The translations under genes were made by a program, and so were the position numbers. From contig NZ_BOPG01000012.1 in the NCBI RefSeq assembly GCF_016863635.1, positions 372,001 through 436,000 on the forward strand: a stretch of DNA of 64,000 bases. Direction: 5' to 3'. Below are positions 47,185 through 56,133 of the stretch, in pieces. A model generated the notes under the pieces. That model did no database searches, was not told the DNA's origin, and saw only the letters and a list, made by a program, of their open reading frames with translations. Each line of letters starts with the position of its first letter. Positions within the stretch are counted from its first letter, which is position 1. Origin of the DNA: Virgisporangium aurantiacum. GTDB lineage: Bacteria; Actinomycetota; Actinomycetes; Mycobacteriales; Micromonosporaceae.

Positions 47185-48660
47185 ATGGAACACCGGGCAT
47201 GGTGGAAGCGGATCGCCGCCGTCACCGTCACGATCGTCGTCGCCGCGTTGGGGGGCGTCGCCGCGCTGCCGTCGGGTGCGTCGGCCGCCACGGTGGACAC
47301 CGCCGCGTCGTACGTGGTGGTGAACCGCAACAGTGGCAAGGCGTTGGACGTCTACAACCTTGCCACCACCGACGGCGCCGCCATCAACCAGTACACCCGC
47401 AACGACGGGGCATGGCAGCAGTGGCAGTTCGTCGACTCCGGCGGCGGGTGGTACCGGCTGCGGAGCCGCCACAGCGGCAAGGTGCTCGACCTGCCGACCA
47501 CCGCCGACGGCATCCAGCTCGTGCAGTATGCCGACCGCAACGACGCCCGCCAGCAGTTCCGGCTCGCCGATTCGGCCGGCGGCTACGTGCGTCTGATCAA
47601 CCGCAACAGCGGCAAGGCACTGGACGTCTGGGAGTGGTCGACCGCCGACGGTGCCCGGGTGTCGCAGTACCAGGACCTCGACGGCGCCAACCAGCAGTGG
47701 CAGCTCGTCAAGATAGCGGCCGGGACCTTCACCAACCCCATCAAGCGCAACGGCCCCGACCCGTGGCTGCAGTACCACAACGGCAACTACTACCTCGCCA
47801 CCACCACGTGGAACTCGACGATCACGATGCGCCGCTCCGCCACGCTCGCCGGGCTCGCGACCGCGGCGGACACGGTGGTGTTCAACCTCGCCGGGCGCGC
47901 GAACGGTTGCTGCAACATGTGGGCGCCGGAGTTCCATCTGATCAACAACCGGTGGTACCTGTACTACGTCGCCGGCCAGAACGTCTCCGACTACAACCCG
48001 ACGCAGCGGTTGCACGTCCTGGAGAGCGCCGGCACCGATCCGATGGGGCCGTACGCGTTCAAGGCCGACCTCGGCTCCGACTGGCAGCTCGACGCCAGCA
48101 TCCTCCGGGTCGGCGGCAACCTCTACCTGATGGGCACCTACGGGGGTGACGGCGCCGGGCAGAGCAACTTCATCCAACGCCTGTCGAACCCGTGGACGCT
48201 CAGCGGGTCGCGGGTGCGGCTCAGCTCGCCGACGCTGAGCTGGGAACGGCAGACCGCGCCGGTCAACGAGGGACCCGAGGCGCTGTACCACAACGGGCGG
48301 GTGATGGTCGTCTACTCCGCCTCCGCCTGCTGGGGACCCGACTACAAGCTCGGCCTGCTCACGCTCACCGGCACCGACCCGATGACCCCCGCACACTGGA
48401 CCAAATCGCCCAACCCGGTGTTCCAGCGCAGCGACGCGAACGGCGTCTTCGCACCGGGTCACAACGGGTTCTTCACGTCGCCGGACGGCACCGAGGACTG
48501 GATCGTCTACCACGCCAACGACTCGGCGGGCGGCGGCTGCGACATGAACCGGTCGACCCGGGCGCAGAAGTTCACCTGGAACGCCGACGGCACGCCGAAC
48601 TTCGGCACGCCGGTGCGGCTCGGTGTCACGTTGACGGCACCGTCAGGAGAAATACGGTGA
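47185..48660 (+). CDS. Secreted GH43 glycosidase with N-terminal ricin-type lectin domain
   Basis: 491 residues. Signal peptide (ending near SGASA), ricin/CBM13-like trefoil with three repeats ending QQWQF, QQFRL and QQWQL (about residues 40-175), then a GH43 five-bladed propeller: catalytic Asp in NGPDPWLQYHNGNYYLATT, CNMWAPEFH, and the acid Glu in NEGPEALYHNGRVMVVYS. Likely an arabinofuranosidase or related arabinan/xylan enzyme. ATG follows GGAGGCC. Single gene; control may be through the LacI-like palindrome upstream. Confidence 0.87.
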   Translation: MEHRAWWKRIAAVTVTIVVAALGGVAALPSGASAATVDTAASYVVVNRNSGKALDVYNLATTDGAAINQYTRNDGAWQQWQFVDSGGGWYRLRSRHSGKVLDLPTTADGIQLVQYADRNDARQQFRLADSAGGYVRLINRNSGKALDVWEWSTADGARVSQYQDLDGANQQWQLVKIAAGTFTNPIKRNGPDPWLQYHNGNYYLATTTWNSTITMRRSATLAGLATAADTVVFNLAGRANGCCNMWAPEFHLINNRWYLYYVAGQNVSDYNPTQRLHVLESAGTDPMGPYAFKADLGSDWQLDASILRVGGNLYLMGTYGGDGAGQSNFIQRLSNPWTLSGSRVRLSSPTLSWERQTAPVNEGPEALYHNGRVMVVYSASACWGPDYKLGLLTLTGTDPMTPAHWTKSPNPVFQRSDANGVFAPGHNGFFTSPDGTEDWIVYHANDSAGGGCDMNRSTRAQKFTWNADGTPNFGTPVRLGVTLTAPSGEIR

Positions 48661-48715
48661 CGACATTGTCACCCTCCGGGTAGCGGTGGGCCGATCGGCA
48701 AGGTATATCGGAACA

Positions 48716-49426
48716 ATGCGCACGGCCATCCCGGAAGCCGCCCTTCTGCAGCGACTCTGGCAGTCCGCCCCGTCGATGATGGGTGCCGGCAGCTTCGAGG
48801 GCTACCTGCTCGTCACCAACCCGGCCTTCGGCCGGCTCCTCGGCTGGTGCCCCGACGAGCTCAGGTCGGTGCCGTACTGGGAGCTCGTGCACCCGAAGGA
48901 CCGGCTCGACGCCGACCTGGCCCGCCGGTGCCTGCTCGACGACGGCACGATGGACGGCTACGAGGTCCGGTTGCTGTGCCGTGACGGCAGTTACCGGTGG
49001 ACCCGGTGGGACGGCGTCGCGGTCGCCGACGAGCAGTTGCTGTACCTGGTGGGCATGGACATCAGCGACCGGCGCCCGCCGGAGCCGCACCGGGAGGTGG
49101 TGGCCACCTGGCGGTGGGACCTCGCGTCCGACACGGTCAGCGGCTCGGCGGCGTTCCACGAGCTGTTCGGGCTGCCGGCCGACACGCCGTTCACCGCCGA
49201 GCGCGTGCTGGCCGCGGTGCACGCCGACGACCGTCCCGTGATCGAGGACGCGATGAAGGACGCGCTCGACAGCGGCGAGCAGTACGCCGCCGACTACCGC
49301 GTCCCCCGGGACGGCTGCGCGCCCCGATGGGTGCACGCGTCGGGCCGGGTGGTCACGTACGCGGGCGACCGCCCCCGGCGGGTGGCCGGCATCGCGATCG
49401 GCTCCCAGGCGCCGGAAGCCACGTAA
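48716..49426 (+). CDS. PAS-domain sensory protein without output domain
   Basis: 236 residues made of two PAS/PAC units: first LLVTNPAFGRLLGWCPDELR with DGSYRWTRWDG, second WRWDLASDTVSGSAAFHELFG with APRWVHASGRVV. No kinase, GGDEF or helix-turn-helix follows. ATG at 48716 has only a weak ribosome site. It precedes a PAS-GGDEF-EAL gene by 80 bp and may act through it. Confidence 0.72.
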   Translation: MRTAIPEAALLQRLWQSAPSMMGAGSFEGYLLVTNPAFGRLLGWCPDELRSVPYWELVHPKDRLDADLARRCLLDDGTMDGYEVRLLCRDGSYRWTRWDGVAVADEQLLYLVGMDISDRRPPEPHREVVATWRWDLASDTVSGSAAFHELFGLPADTPFTAERVLAAVHADDRPVIEDAMKDALDSGEQYAADYRVPRDGCAPRWVHASGRVVTYAGDRPRRVAGIAIGSQAPEAT

Positions 49427-49506
49427 GCAACCGTTCCGCACCCGACGAGCCACCCGAACGCAACAGGTTCTCGTCAGGTCGGTGACCGCGCGACCGAACT
49501 CCCCAC

Positions 49507-51735
49507 GTGCGGCTGACTCCGATCGAAGACGACCACGAGGCCGAGTACTGGGTTCGCCAGATCTACTTCGGCACCGGTATCGCGGTCATCGTCACGTCGC
49601 TCGCGATGCTCCGGGTCGCGCTGGACTGGGACACCGAGTTGCGGTGGTGGCTCATCCCGCTCGGGCTGGCGGTGCTGGCGCAGGCGTCCGCGTTCCCGTT
49701 GCCGTGGGCCCGCATCGTGCGGCGGCCGCATGCCCGCGAGTTCCTCTTCAGCTGGTGGGTGTCCGAGCTGCCGCTGATCTACCTGTACGCGTCCAACGAC
49801 CGGCTCGCCATCGCCGTCTACGTCGCCGCCGTCACGTTGGTGATCATGCTCGCGGCGGCCCTGTACCCACCCCGCGAGGTGATCGGTCTGGGCATGCTGT
49901 CGATGATCGGGCTCGCCGTGCTGATCCTCGACCGGCCGACCGGCAACACGGGCAGCGTGGTGGTGCTGGGCGCGGCCCTCGCCACGGTCTCCACGGTGGC
50001 CGCGGTCACCGCCAACAACCGGTACCGGCAGGACGACCACCGCCGGTCGACCGAGCGCCGCACCGAACTGCTGCTGGAGAGCGCGTCCGACGTCGTGGTC
50101 GCCGTCGACCCGGACGGCACGGTCAGCTACGCCAGCCCTGCCGTGCGCACCGTGCTCGGGCACGCGTCCGACGCGCTGCGTGGGACCCGGTTCGGCGACC
50201 TCGTGCACACCGACGACGCGTTGCGCTTCACCGACTGGATCGCCGCCCTCGCGAGCGGCCGGGCCGGCGACACCGACCGCGTCGAGGTCCGCGCCCACCG
50301 CGCCGACGGCTCGGTGATCTACGTGGACGTGCTGGGCCGCAACCGCACCGACGACCCCGACCTGTCGGCGTGCGTGCTCGGGCTCCGCGACATCAGCTCG
50401 CGCCGTGCCCTCGAGGTGCAGCTGACCAGGCAGGCGTTCGGCGACTCGCTGACCGGCCTGGCCAACCGGGCGCTGTTCCACGACCGGCTGGCCAACACCA
50501 TCGCCCGGCTCGGCCGGGACGGCGCCCAGGTCGCCGTGATCCTGGTGGACCTCGACGACTTCAAGCTCGTCAACGACAGCCTCGGCCACAGCGCCGGCGA
50601 CCGGCTGCTCACGATCATCGCCGACCGGCTGCGGGCGCAGGTGCGTCCGGGCGACACCCTGGCCCGGCTCGGCGGCGACGAGTTCGCGCTGATCGTCGAG
50701 AACCTCGACGAGTTCGGCGCCGCGCAACTGGCCGAGCGCGTGCTCGCCGTCACCCGGGAGCCGATCCGCCTCGACGCCCGCGACGTCGTCTGCACGATGA
50801 GCGTCGGCGTCGCGGTGGCCAAGGCCGGCGACGACTGCGACACCGAGGAACTGCTGCGCAACGCCGACCTCGCGATGTACGCCGCGAAGCGGGACGGCCG
50901 CGACCGGTTCGCGGTCTTCGACCCGGTCATGTACACCGACATCACCCGCGAGACCCAGCAGCGCGCCGACCTGGAGCGCGCCCTCGACGAGGACCAGTTC
51001 GTGCTCTACTTCCAGCCGATCGTCGACCTCACCACCCGCCGCCTCGTCGGTGTGGAGGCACTGGTGCGCTGGCACCACCCGGTCGACGGGCTCGTCGGCC
51101 CGGACACGTTCATCCCGATCGCGGAGGCCACCGGGCTGATCGTCCCGCTCGGCCAATGGATCATCCGGCAGGCGGTGCGGCAGCTCGCGCAGTGGCACCG
51201 CGACAACCCGGCCACCACCCACCTGCGCATGAGCATCAACGTGTCCGGCCGCCAGTTCCAGGGGTCCGGCCTGGTCGAGGAGGTCACAGCCGTCCTCGCG
51301 GAGACCGGCGTCGACCCGAACGCGATCGTGCTGGAGATCACCGAGTCGATGCTGATGCAGGACGTGGACGCCACCGCCCTCATGCTCCAGGAGCTGCGTG
51401 ACCTCGGCGTGCGCGTCGCCGTCGACGACTTCGGGACGGGGTACTCGTCGCTGAGCTACCTCAAGCGCTTCCCCGTCGACATCCTCAAGGTCGACCGCTC
51501 GTTCGTCGGCGGCCACAACGCCGACGACACGACGCTGGCCGACGCCGTGCTCGGCCTCGGCCGCGCGCTGCAGCTGCAGACGGTGGCCGAGGGCATCGAG
51601 ACCGACACCCAGTGGTCGACGATGCGCGACCTGGGCTACGACTACGGCCAGGGCTACCTGTTCGCCCGGCCGGCCTCGGCGGTGCACATCGACCAGTTGA
51701 TGGCGGATCCGACGAGCCCGCTGCCCAGCGTCTAG
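49507..51735 (+). CDS. Membrane PAS-GGDEF-EAL cyclic-di-GMP enzyme
   Basis: 742 residues. N-terminal membrane region of about six spans (20-165), PAS domain near 185-300, GGDEF domain with intact LARLGGDEFALIVE near 395, and EAL domain with intact GVEALVRWHHP, NVSGRQF, EITESML and DDFGTGYSSL. Both catalytic motifs look complete, so it could make and break c-di-GMP. GTG start with weak ribosome site. The pta gene starts 9 bp after its stop, so the two are likely co-transcribed. Confidence 0.88.
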   Translation: MRLTPIEDDHEAEYWVRQIYFGTGIAVIVTSLAMLRVALDWDTELRWWLIPLGLAVLAQASAFPLPWARIVRRPHAREFLFSWWVSELPLIYLYASNDRLAIAVYVAAVTLVIMLAAALYPPREVIGLGMLSMIGLAVLILDRPTGNTGSVVVLGAALATVSTVAAVTANNRYRQDDHRRSTERRTELLLESASDVVVAVDPDGTVSYASPAVRTVLGHASDALRGTRFGDLVHTDDALRFTDWIAALASGRAGDTDRVEVRAHRADGSVIYVDVLGRNRTDDPDLSACVLGLRDISSRRALEVQLTRQAFGDSLTGLANRALFHDRLANTIARLGRDGAQVAVILVDLDDFKLVNDSLGHSAGDRLLTIIADRLRAQVRPGDTLARLGGDEFALIVENLDEFGAAQLAERVLAVTREPIRLDARDVVCTMSVGVAVAKAGDDCDTEELLRNADLAMYAAKRDGRDRFAVFDPVMYTDITRETQQRADLERALDEDQFVLYFQPIVDLTTRRLVGVEALVRWHHPVDGLVGPDTFIPIAEATGLIVPLGQWIIRQAVRQLAQWHRDNPATTHLRMSINVSGRQFQGSGLVEEVTAVLAETGVDPNAIVLEITESMLMQDVDATALMLQELRDLGVRVAVDDFGTGYSSLSYLKRFPVDILKVDRSFVGGHNADDTTLADAVLGLGRALQLQTVAEGIETDTQWSTMRDLGYDYGQGYLFARPASAVHIDQLMADPTSPLPSV

Positions 51736-51744
51736 GTTGGCAGG

Positions 51745-53850
51745 GTGGCACGCAGCATCTACATCGCCGAGAACGGCGCCGGGGCGGGAAAGTCGGCGGT
51801 GGCACTCGGTATCGCCGAGCTCCTGTCCCGCCGGGTACCGGAGCTCGGCGTATTCCGGCCGCTCGTCGTCGACGCCGACCGCGACGACACGATCGACCTG
51901 ATCCGCGCCCGGTACGGCGTCGACATCCCGCGCGCGGAGCTGTACGGCGTCACGTACGCCGAGGCGGCGGCGATGGTCGCCGACGGCCGCCGGGAGGACC
52001 TGCTGGCCCACATCGTCGACCGGTACCGGGCCGTCGATCGGCGCTGCGGCGCGGTCGTGGTGGTCGGCAGCGACTTCGACGACGGTCACCACAAGGCGGC
52101 CGGCGGCCTCAGCCGCGAGCTCGCGTTCAACGCCCGGCTGGCGACGGAGTTCGGCAGCGTCGTGGTGGCCGTGGTGAACGGCGCGGCGTCGGAGGCGGCG
52201 GCGTTACCGGACCAGGCCCGGTCGGCGTACCACAGCCTCACCGACCTCGACGCGACGGTCGCGGCCGTCGTCATCAACCGGGCGCCGCCGTCGCCTCCCT
52301 CGGCGACAAACCAGCTGTTGTCAGCGTTGCGGCCGCCCGACCTGCCGGTGCCGTCGTTCGTCATCCCGGCGGTCGCGACGCTCGGCGCGCCGACCGTCGC
52401 GGAGGTCGCGGCGGCGTTGGGCGCCGAGGTGGTGACGGGCGACAGCGCGGCCCTCGGCCGCGACGTGCTCGGGTACGTGGTGGGTGCCGCGCAGGTGCCG
52501 CAGGTGCTGGCCCACCTGACGCCGGGCGCGCTGATCATCACGCCGGGCGACCGCAACGACCTGCTGGTGGCGACCGCGGCGGCACAGGTCGCCGGCGTCA
52601 CGTCGGCCGCCGGCATCGTGCTCACGCTCGGGATCGAGCCCGACCCGGTGGCGCTGAAGGTGTTCGAGGGGCTCGGCTCGGGGCTCGCGGTGCTGCGGGT
52701 CGAGACCGGCAGCTTCGGGACGATCGCCGCGTCGACGCGCATCGAGCACCGGTTGTCGGCCGCGTACCCGCGCAAGGTGGAGGCGGCGCTCGGCGTGTTC
52801 GAGTCCTATGTGGACGGTGGTGAGCTCTCCCGCGTCCTCGACGTGAGCCGGTCCACGCGCGTGACGCCGATGATGTTCGAGTACGAACTGCTCGACCGGG
52901 CGCGGGCCGACCGGCGGCGGGTCGTGCTGCCCGAGGGCACCGAGGAGCGCATCCTGCGCGCGGCCGACACGCTGCTGCGGCGGGGTGCCGCCGACCTGAC
53001 GCTGCTCGGCGACCCGGACACGGTCCGGCGCAAGGCCCGCGACCTCGGCCTGGACCTCGAGGCCGCCGACGTCGTCGACCCGGTCACCAGCGACCTGCGC
53101 GACGGGTTCGCCGAGCAGTACGTGGAACTGCGCCGCCACAAGGGAATGACGTCGGACCTCGCGCACGACGTCATGCGCGACGTGAACTACTTCGGCACCA
53201 TGATGGTCCACAATGGACACGCCGACGGGATGGTGTCGGGCTCGGTGCACACCACGGCGGCCACGATCCGGCCGGCGTTCGAGATCGTGAAGACGCGTCC
53301 GGGCGTCTCGGTCGCGTCGAGCGTGTTCCTCATGCTGCTGCCCGACCGGGTGCTCGTCTACGGCGACTGCGCCGTCAACCCCGACCCTGACGCGACCCAA
53401 CTGGCCGACATCGCGCTGTCGTCGGCGGAGACCGCGGCGGCGTTCGGCATCGAGCCGAGGGTCGCCATGCTCTCCTACTCCACCGGCGCGTCCGGCGCCG
53501 GTGCCGACGTCACGAAGGTGGCCGAGGCGACCGAGCGGGTGCGCAAACTCCGACCCGACCTGCCGGTGGACGGCCCGATCCAGTACGACGCGGCGATCGA
53601 CCCCGCGGTGGCGTCCACGAAAATGCCCGACAGCACGGTGGCCGGTCGGGCCACCGTGTTCGTGTTCCCCGACCTCAACACCGGCAACAACACCTACAAG
53701 GCGGTGCAGCGGTCGGCCGGCGCGGTCGCCGTCGGCCCGGTGCTGCAGGGCCTGCGGCGTCCCGTCAACGACCTGTCCCGGGGCGCCACCGTGAAGGACA
53801 TCGTGAACACGGTCGCGATCACGGCGGTGCAGGCGGCCCTGTCCCAATGA
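51745..53850 (+). CDS. pta: Phosphate acetyltransferase (long, class II)
   Basis: 701 residues. N-terminal P-loop-like domain (YIAENGAGAGKSAVALG), DRTGG-type middle domain near 215-330 and the C-terminal PTA domain (RRVVLPEGTEERILRAADTL, GMVSGSVHTTAATIRPAF, YSTGASGAGADVTKV, GPIQYDAAIDP). It converts acetyl-CoA and phosphate to acetyl phosphate. Usually followed by ackA; here the next gene is a convergent sigma factor overlapping its end by 32 bp. Confidence 0.92.
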   Translation: MARSIYIAENGAGAGKSAVALGIAELLSRRVPELGVFRPLVVDADRDDTIDLIRARYGVDIPRAELYGVTYAEAAAMVADGRREDLLAHIVDRYRAVDRRCGAVVVVGSDFDDGHHKAAGGLSRELAFNARLATEFGSVVVAVVNGAASEAAALPDQARSAYHSLTDLDATVAAVVINRAPPSPPSATNQLLSALRPPDLPVPSFVIPAVATLGAPTVAEVAAALGAEVVTGDSAALGRDVLGYVVGAAQVPQVLAHLTPGALIITPGDRNDLLVATAAAQVAGVTSAAGIVLTLGIEPDPVALKVFEGLGSGLAVLRVETGSFGTIAASTRIEHRLSAAYPRKVEAALGVFESYVDGGELSRVLDVSRSTRVTPMMFEYELLDRARADRRRVVLPEGTEERILRAADTLLRRGAADLTLLGDPDTVRRKARDLGLDLEAADVVDPVTSDLRDGFAEQYVELRRHKGMTSDLAHDVMRDVNYFGTMMVHNGHADGMVSGSVHTTAATIRPAFEIVKTRPGVSVASSVFLMLLPDRVLVYGDCAVNPDPDATQLADIALSSAETAAAFGIEPRVAMLSYSTGASGAGADVTKVAEATERVRKLRPDLPVDGPIQYDAAIDPAVASTKMPDSTVAGRATVFVFPDLNTGNNTYKAVQRSAGAVAVGPVLQGLRRPVNDLSRGATVKDIVNTVAITAVQAALSQ

Positions 53851-55069
53851 GGCGCCGGTTCAGATACTCGCGTTCGGCGTCGTTGTCGACGAGGTCCAGC
53901 GCCGCGCGGTAGGCCGCGGCGGCCTCGGCGGTGCGGCCGTCGCGGCGGAGGATGTCGGCCTTGACGGCGGGCAGGTAGTGGTAGCCGTCGAGCCGGCCGT
54001 CCCGTTCCAGGGCGGCGATCTCCGCGAGGGCCGCCGCCGGGCCGTCCACCATCGCGAGCGCGACCGTCCGGTTCAGCGCGACCACCGGCGACGGCCAGGC
54101 CTTCAGCAGTTCGTCGTAGAGGCCGACGAGCTGCCGCCAGTCGGTGTCGGCGTAGGTCGGCGCGATCGCGTGCAGCGACGCGATCGCGGCCTGCAGCGCG
54201 TAGCGGCCGACCCGTCCCGTGCGGAACGCGTCGAGGACGACCCGGCGGCCCTCGTCGATCATCGCCCGGTCCCAGCGCGAGCGGTCCTGCTCCTCCAGGG
54301 TCACGAGGCGGCCGTCGGCGTCGGTGCGGGTGGCCCGGCGGGCGTCGGTGAGCAGCAGCAGCCCGAGCAGGCCGCGCACCTCGGGTTCGTCGGGCATCAG
54401 CGCGTGCAGCGTCCGGGCCAGGTGCAGCGCGCGGTCGACGAGGTCGGCGCGCACCAGGTCGGCGCCCGTCGGCGCGGTGTGCCCGGTGGTGTAGAGCAGG
54501 TGGACGACGCTCAGCACGGCGTCGAGCCGCTCGGGGAGCTCCGCCGCGCCGGGCACCCGGTACGGGATCCGCGCCGCGGTGATCTTCTTCTTCGCCCGGG
54601 TGAGCCGGGCGGCCATCGTGGTCTCCGGCACGAGGAACGCGTGCGCGACGTCGCCGGTGGCCACCCCGCACACCAGCCGCAGCGTGAGCGCGACCTGCGC
54701 CTCGCGGGCGAGCGCCGGGTGGCAGCAGGTGAAGATCAGCCGGAGCCGGTCGTCGGCGACGGCCTCCTCGTCGGGCTCCTCCGGTGCCGCCGCCTCGTCC
54801 TCGACGAGCATCGGCATCTTGGCGCGGAACACCGTGTCGCGGCGCAGCACGTCGAGCGCCTTGCGCCGGGCGGTGGTGGTCAGCCAGGCGCCCGGCTTGT
54901 GGGGGACGCCGTCGCGCGTCCAGGCGTCGAGCGCGGCGACGTAGGCGTCCTGGACGCACTCCTCGGCCACGTCGAGATCGCCGGTGACGCGCGCCGTCGC
55001 GGCGAGCACGAACGCCCACTCCCGACGGTGCGCGTCGGCGATCGCGCGTTCCGCCTGTTCCCGACTCAC
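53819..55069 (-). CDS. ECF42-type RNA polymerase sigma factor with C-terminal TPR-like extension
   Basis: 416 residues. Sigma region 2 (ADAHRREWAFVLAATARVTG, DLDVAEECVQDAYVAALDAW, PGAWLTTTARRKALDVLRR), region 4 (GVATGDVAHAFLVPETTMAA, RLTRAKKKI), then about 220 residues of helical repeats (LALARTLHALMPDEPEVRGL-like units ending AAYRAALDLVDNDAEREYL). This architecture and the neighbouring DGPF protein define the ECF42 group, whose extension controls activity instead of an anti-sigma factor. GTG overlaps the DGPF gene stop. Confidence 0.87.
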   Translation of the reverse strand: MSREQAERAIADAHRREWAFVLAATARVTGDLDVAEECVQDAYVAALDAWTRDGVPHKPGAWLTTTARRKALDVLRRDTVFRAKMPMLVEDEAAAPEEPDEEAVADDRLRLIFTCCHPALAREAQVALTLRLVCGVATGDVAHAFLVPETTMAARLTRAKKKITAARIPYRVPGAAELPERLDAVLSVVHLLYTTGHTAPTGADLVRADLVDRALHLARTLHALMPDEPEVRGLLGLLLLTDARRATRTDADGRLVTLEEQDRSRWDRAMIDEGRRVVLDAFRTGRVGRYALQAAIASLHAIAPTYADTDWRQLVGLYDELLKAWPSPVVALNRTVALAMVDGPAAALAEIAALERDGRLDGYHYLPAVKADILRRDGRTAEAAAAYRAALDLVDNDAEREYLNRRLIGTGPPAPP

Positions 55070-55407
55070 CCGGTAGGTGGGAGGAACAGCGGGCGGACCT
55101 CGACGCCGCCGTCGATCGTGGCCGGGTTCAGCTTGGCGATCGCGACCGCCGTGGCGTCGTCGGGCGCCTCCAGGACGTAGAAGCCCGCCGCCACCTCCTT
55201 GGCCTCGATGAACGGGCCGTCGGTGACCACGTCGCCGCGGATCGCGGTGGCCGTGGTGCTCGGCTGCAGGGCGAACCCGGTGACGATCCGCCCGCCCAGC
55301 TCCGCCACCTGCGCGGGGTAGCGATCGAGCAGCTCCAGGTAGTCCGGCGTGATCGACATCGGGTCGGCCGGAGCGGGCGAGAAGATCAGGACTGCATACT
55401 GCGGCAT
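55066..55407 (-). CDS. YCII/DGPF-domain protein, ECF42 partner
   Basis: 113 residues: MPQYAVLIFSPAPADP, VTGFALQPSTTATAIRG and the diagnostic TDGPFIEAKEVAAGFYVLEA. DGPF proteins accompany ECF42 sigma factors and are usual targets of them. ATG at 55407 follows GAGGAGGAA; longer readings cross the divergent gene start. The sigma gene overlaps its stop by 4 bp. Confidence 0.85.
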   Translation of the reverse strand: MPQYAVLIFSPAPADPMSITPDYLELLDRYPAQVAELGGRIVTGFALQPSTTATAIRGDVVTDGPFIEAKEVAAGFYVLEAPDDATAVAIAKLNPATIDGGVEVRPLFLPPTG

Positions 55408-55492
55408 CGGTTCCTCCTCGGTCTCCCATCCGATCCTTCCGGACGCCGTTATCCGGTTGTTCGGCGGCATGGGGGTCTGCTGCACTCGAGGC

Positions 55493-56074
55493 ATGGACCG
55501 GTCACCCCGGGAAGACAAGACGCGCGACTACGAGCGGCAGTCGGTCAGCGCCGCGCGCCACGGGTTGCGCAAGCAGCGGCACCGCATCAAGACGGCGGCG
55601 CACCGCCGCTACCGGCGCGCGGAGTCGGTCGCGCTGGCCCAGGCGGAGACGCTCTCCGACGACCGCAACGCCGACGACGTCGAGGCGCGGATCGGCACCA
55701 CCCGGCGCGAGCGGGACCACTACCGCGGCAGCCCGCCGACCCTGGCCGACCACGTCACCGACCGGCTGGTCGAGCGGTTCCTCGACATGGTCGACACGTT
55801 CTCCGCCGGGCCGTACCGTCCGGAGACCCAGGGCCCCCGCACCGACGAGGCCCTCACCGGGATCACCCGGGAGCGGCCGGGCGGCCGGGCCACCCCGTGG
55901 TTCACCCGCACCACGCTCGACCTCGACGACCTGCTTCCGGAACCGGTCTTTCCGGGACGCCGGTGGGCACAACGCAACACCGAGCGCCGCCGCGAGTGGT
56001 TCGCCGCGTTCCTCGCCGACCGGCCCGGGTGGGAGGCACGGCTGGTCCGCTGGCTCGCCGACCGGGCGCCCTGA
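55493..56074 (+). CDS. Protein of unknown function with duplicated 3' end
   Basis: 193 residues, charged and probably soluble: DYERQSVSAARHGLRKQRHR, AAHRRYRRAESVALAQAETL and TPWFTRTTLDLDDLLPEPVF. No family recognised. ATG is 85 bp from the divergent DGPF gene. The last 14 codons with the stop are repeated just downstream, so two in-frame-looking tails exist, but only the first is used by this gene. Confidence 0.6.
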   Translation: MDRSPREDKTRDYERQSVSAARHGLRKQRHRIKTAAHRRYRRAESVALAQAETLSDDRNADDVEARIGTTRRERDHYRGSPPTLADHVTDRLVERFLDMVDTFSAGPYRPETQGPRTDEALTGITRERPGGRATPWFTRTTLDLDDLLPEPVFPGRRWAQRNTERRREWFAAFLADRPGWEARLVRWLADRAP

Positions 56075-56122
56075 TACGGGAGGCACGGCTGGTCCGCTGG
56101 CTCGCCGACCGGGCGCCCTGAT
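56031..56122 (+). repeat. Tandem 45-bp direct duplication covering a gene end
   Basis: Copy 1 at 56031-56075 and copy 2 at 56078-56122 are identical over 45 bp, starting GGGAGGCACGGC and ending CGCCCTGAT, with AC between (47-bp period). Copy 1 ends the upstream gene including its TGA. Confidence 0.85.
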
Positions 56123-56133
56123 CCAGGCCCGGT

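Noticed and set aside
49474..52092. 872-codon minus-strand open frame
   Set aside because: Antisense to the GGDEF-EAL gene and pta; repetitive HRDRAV-type composition, no recognisable motif.
55897..56121. Short plus-strand frame ending like the 55493 gene
   Set aside because: It is an alternative frame closed by the second copy of the 45-bp duplication; no start signal or independent coding character.
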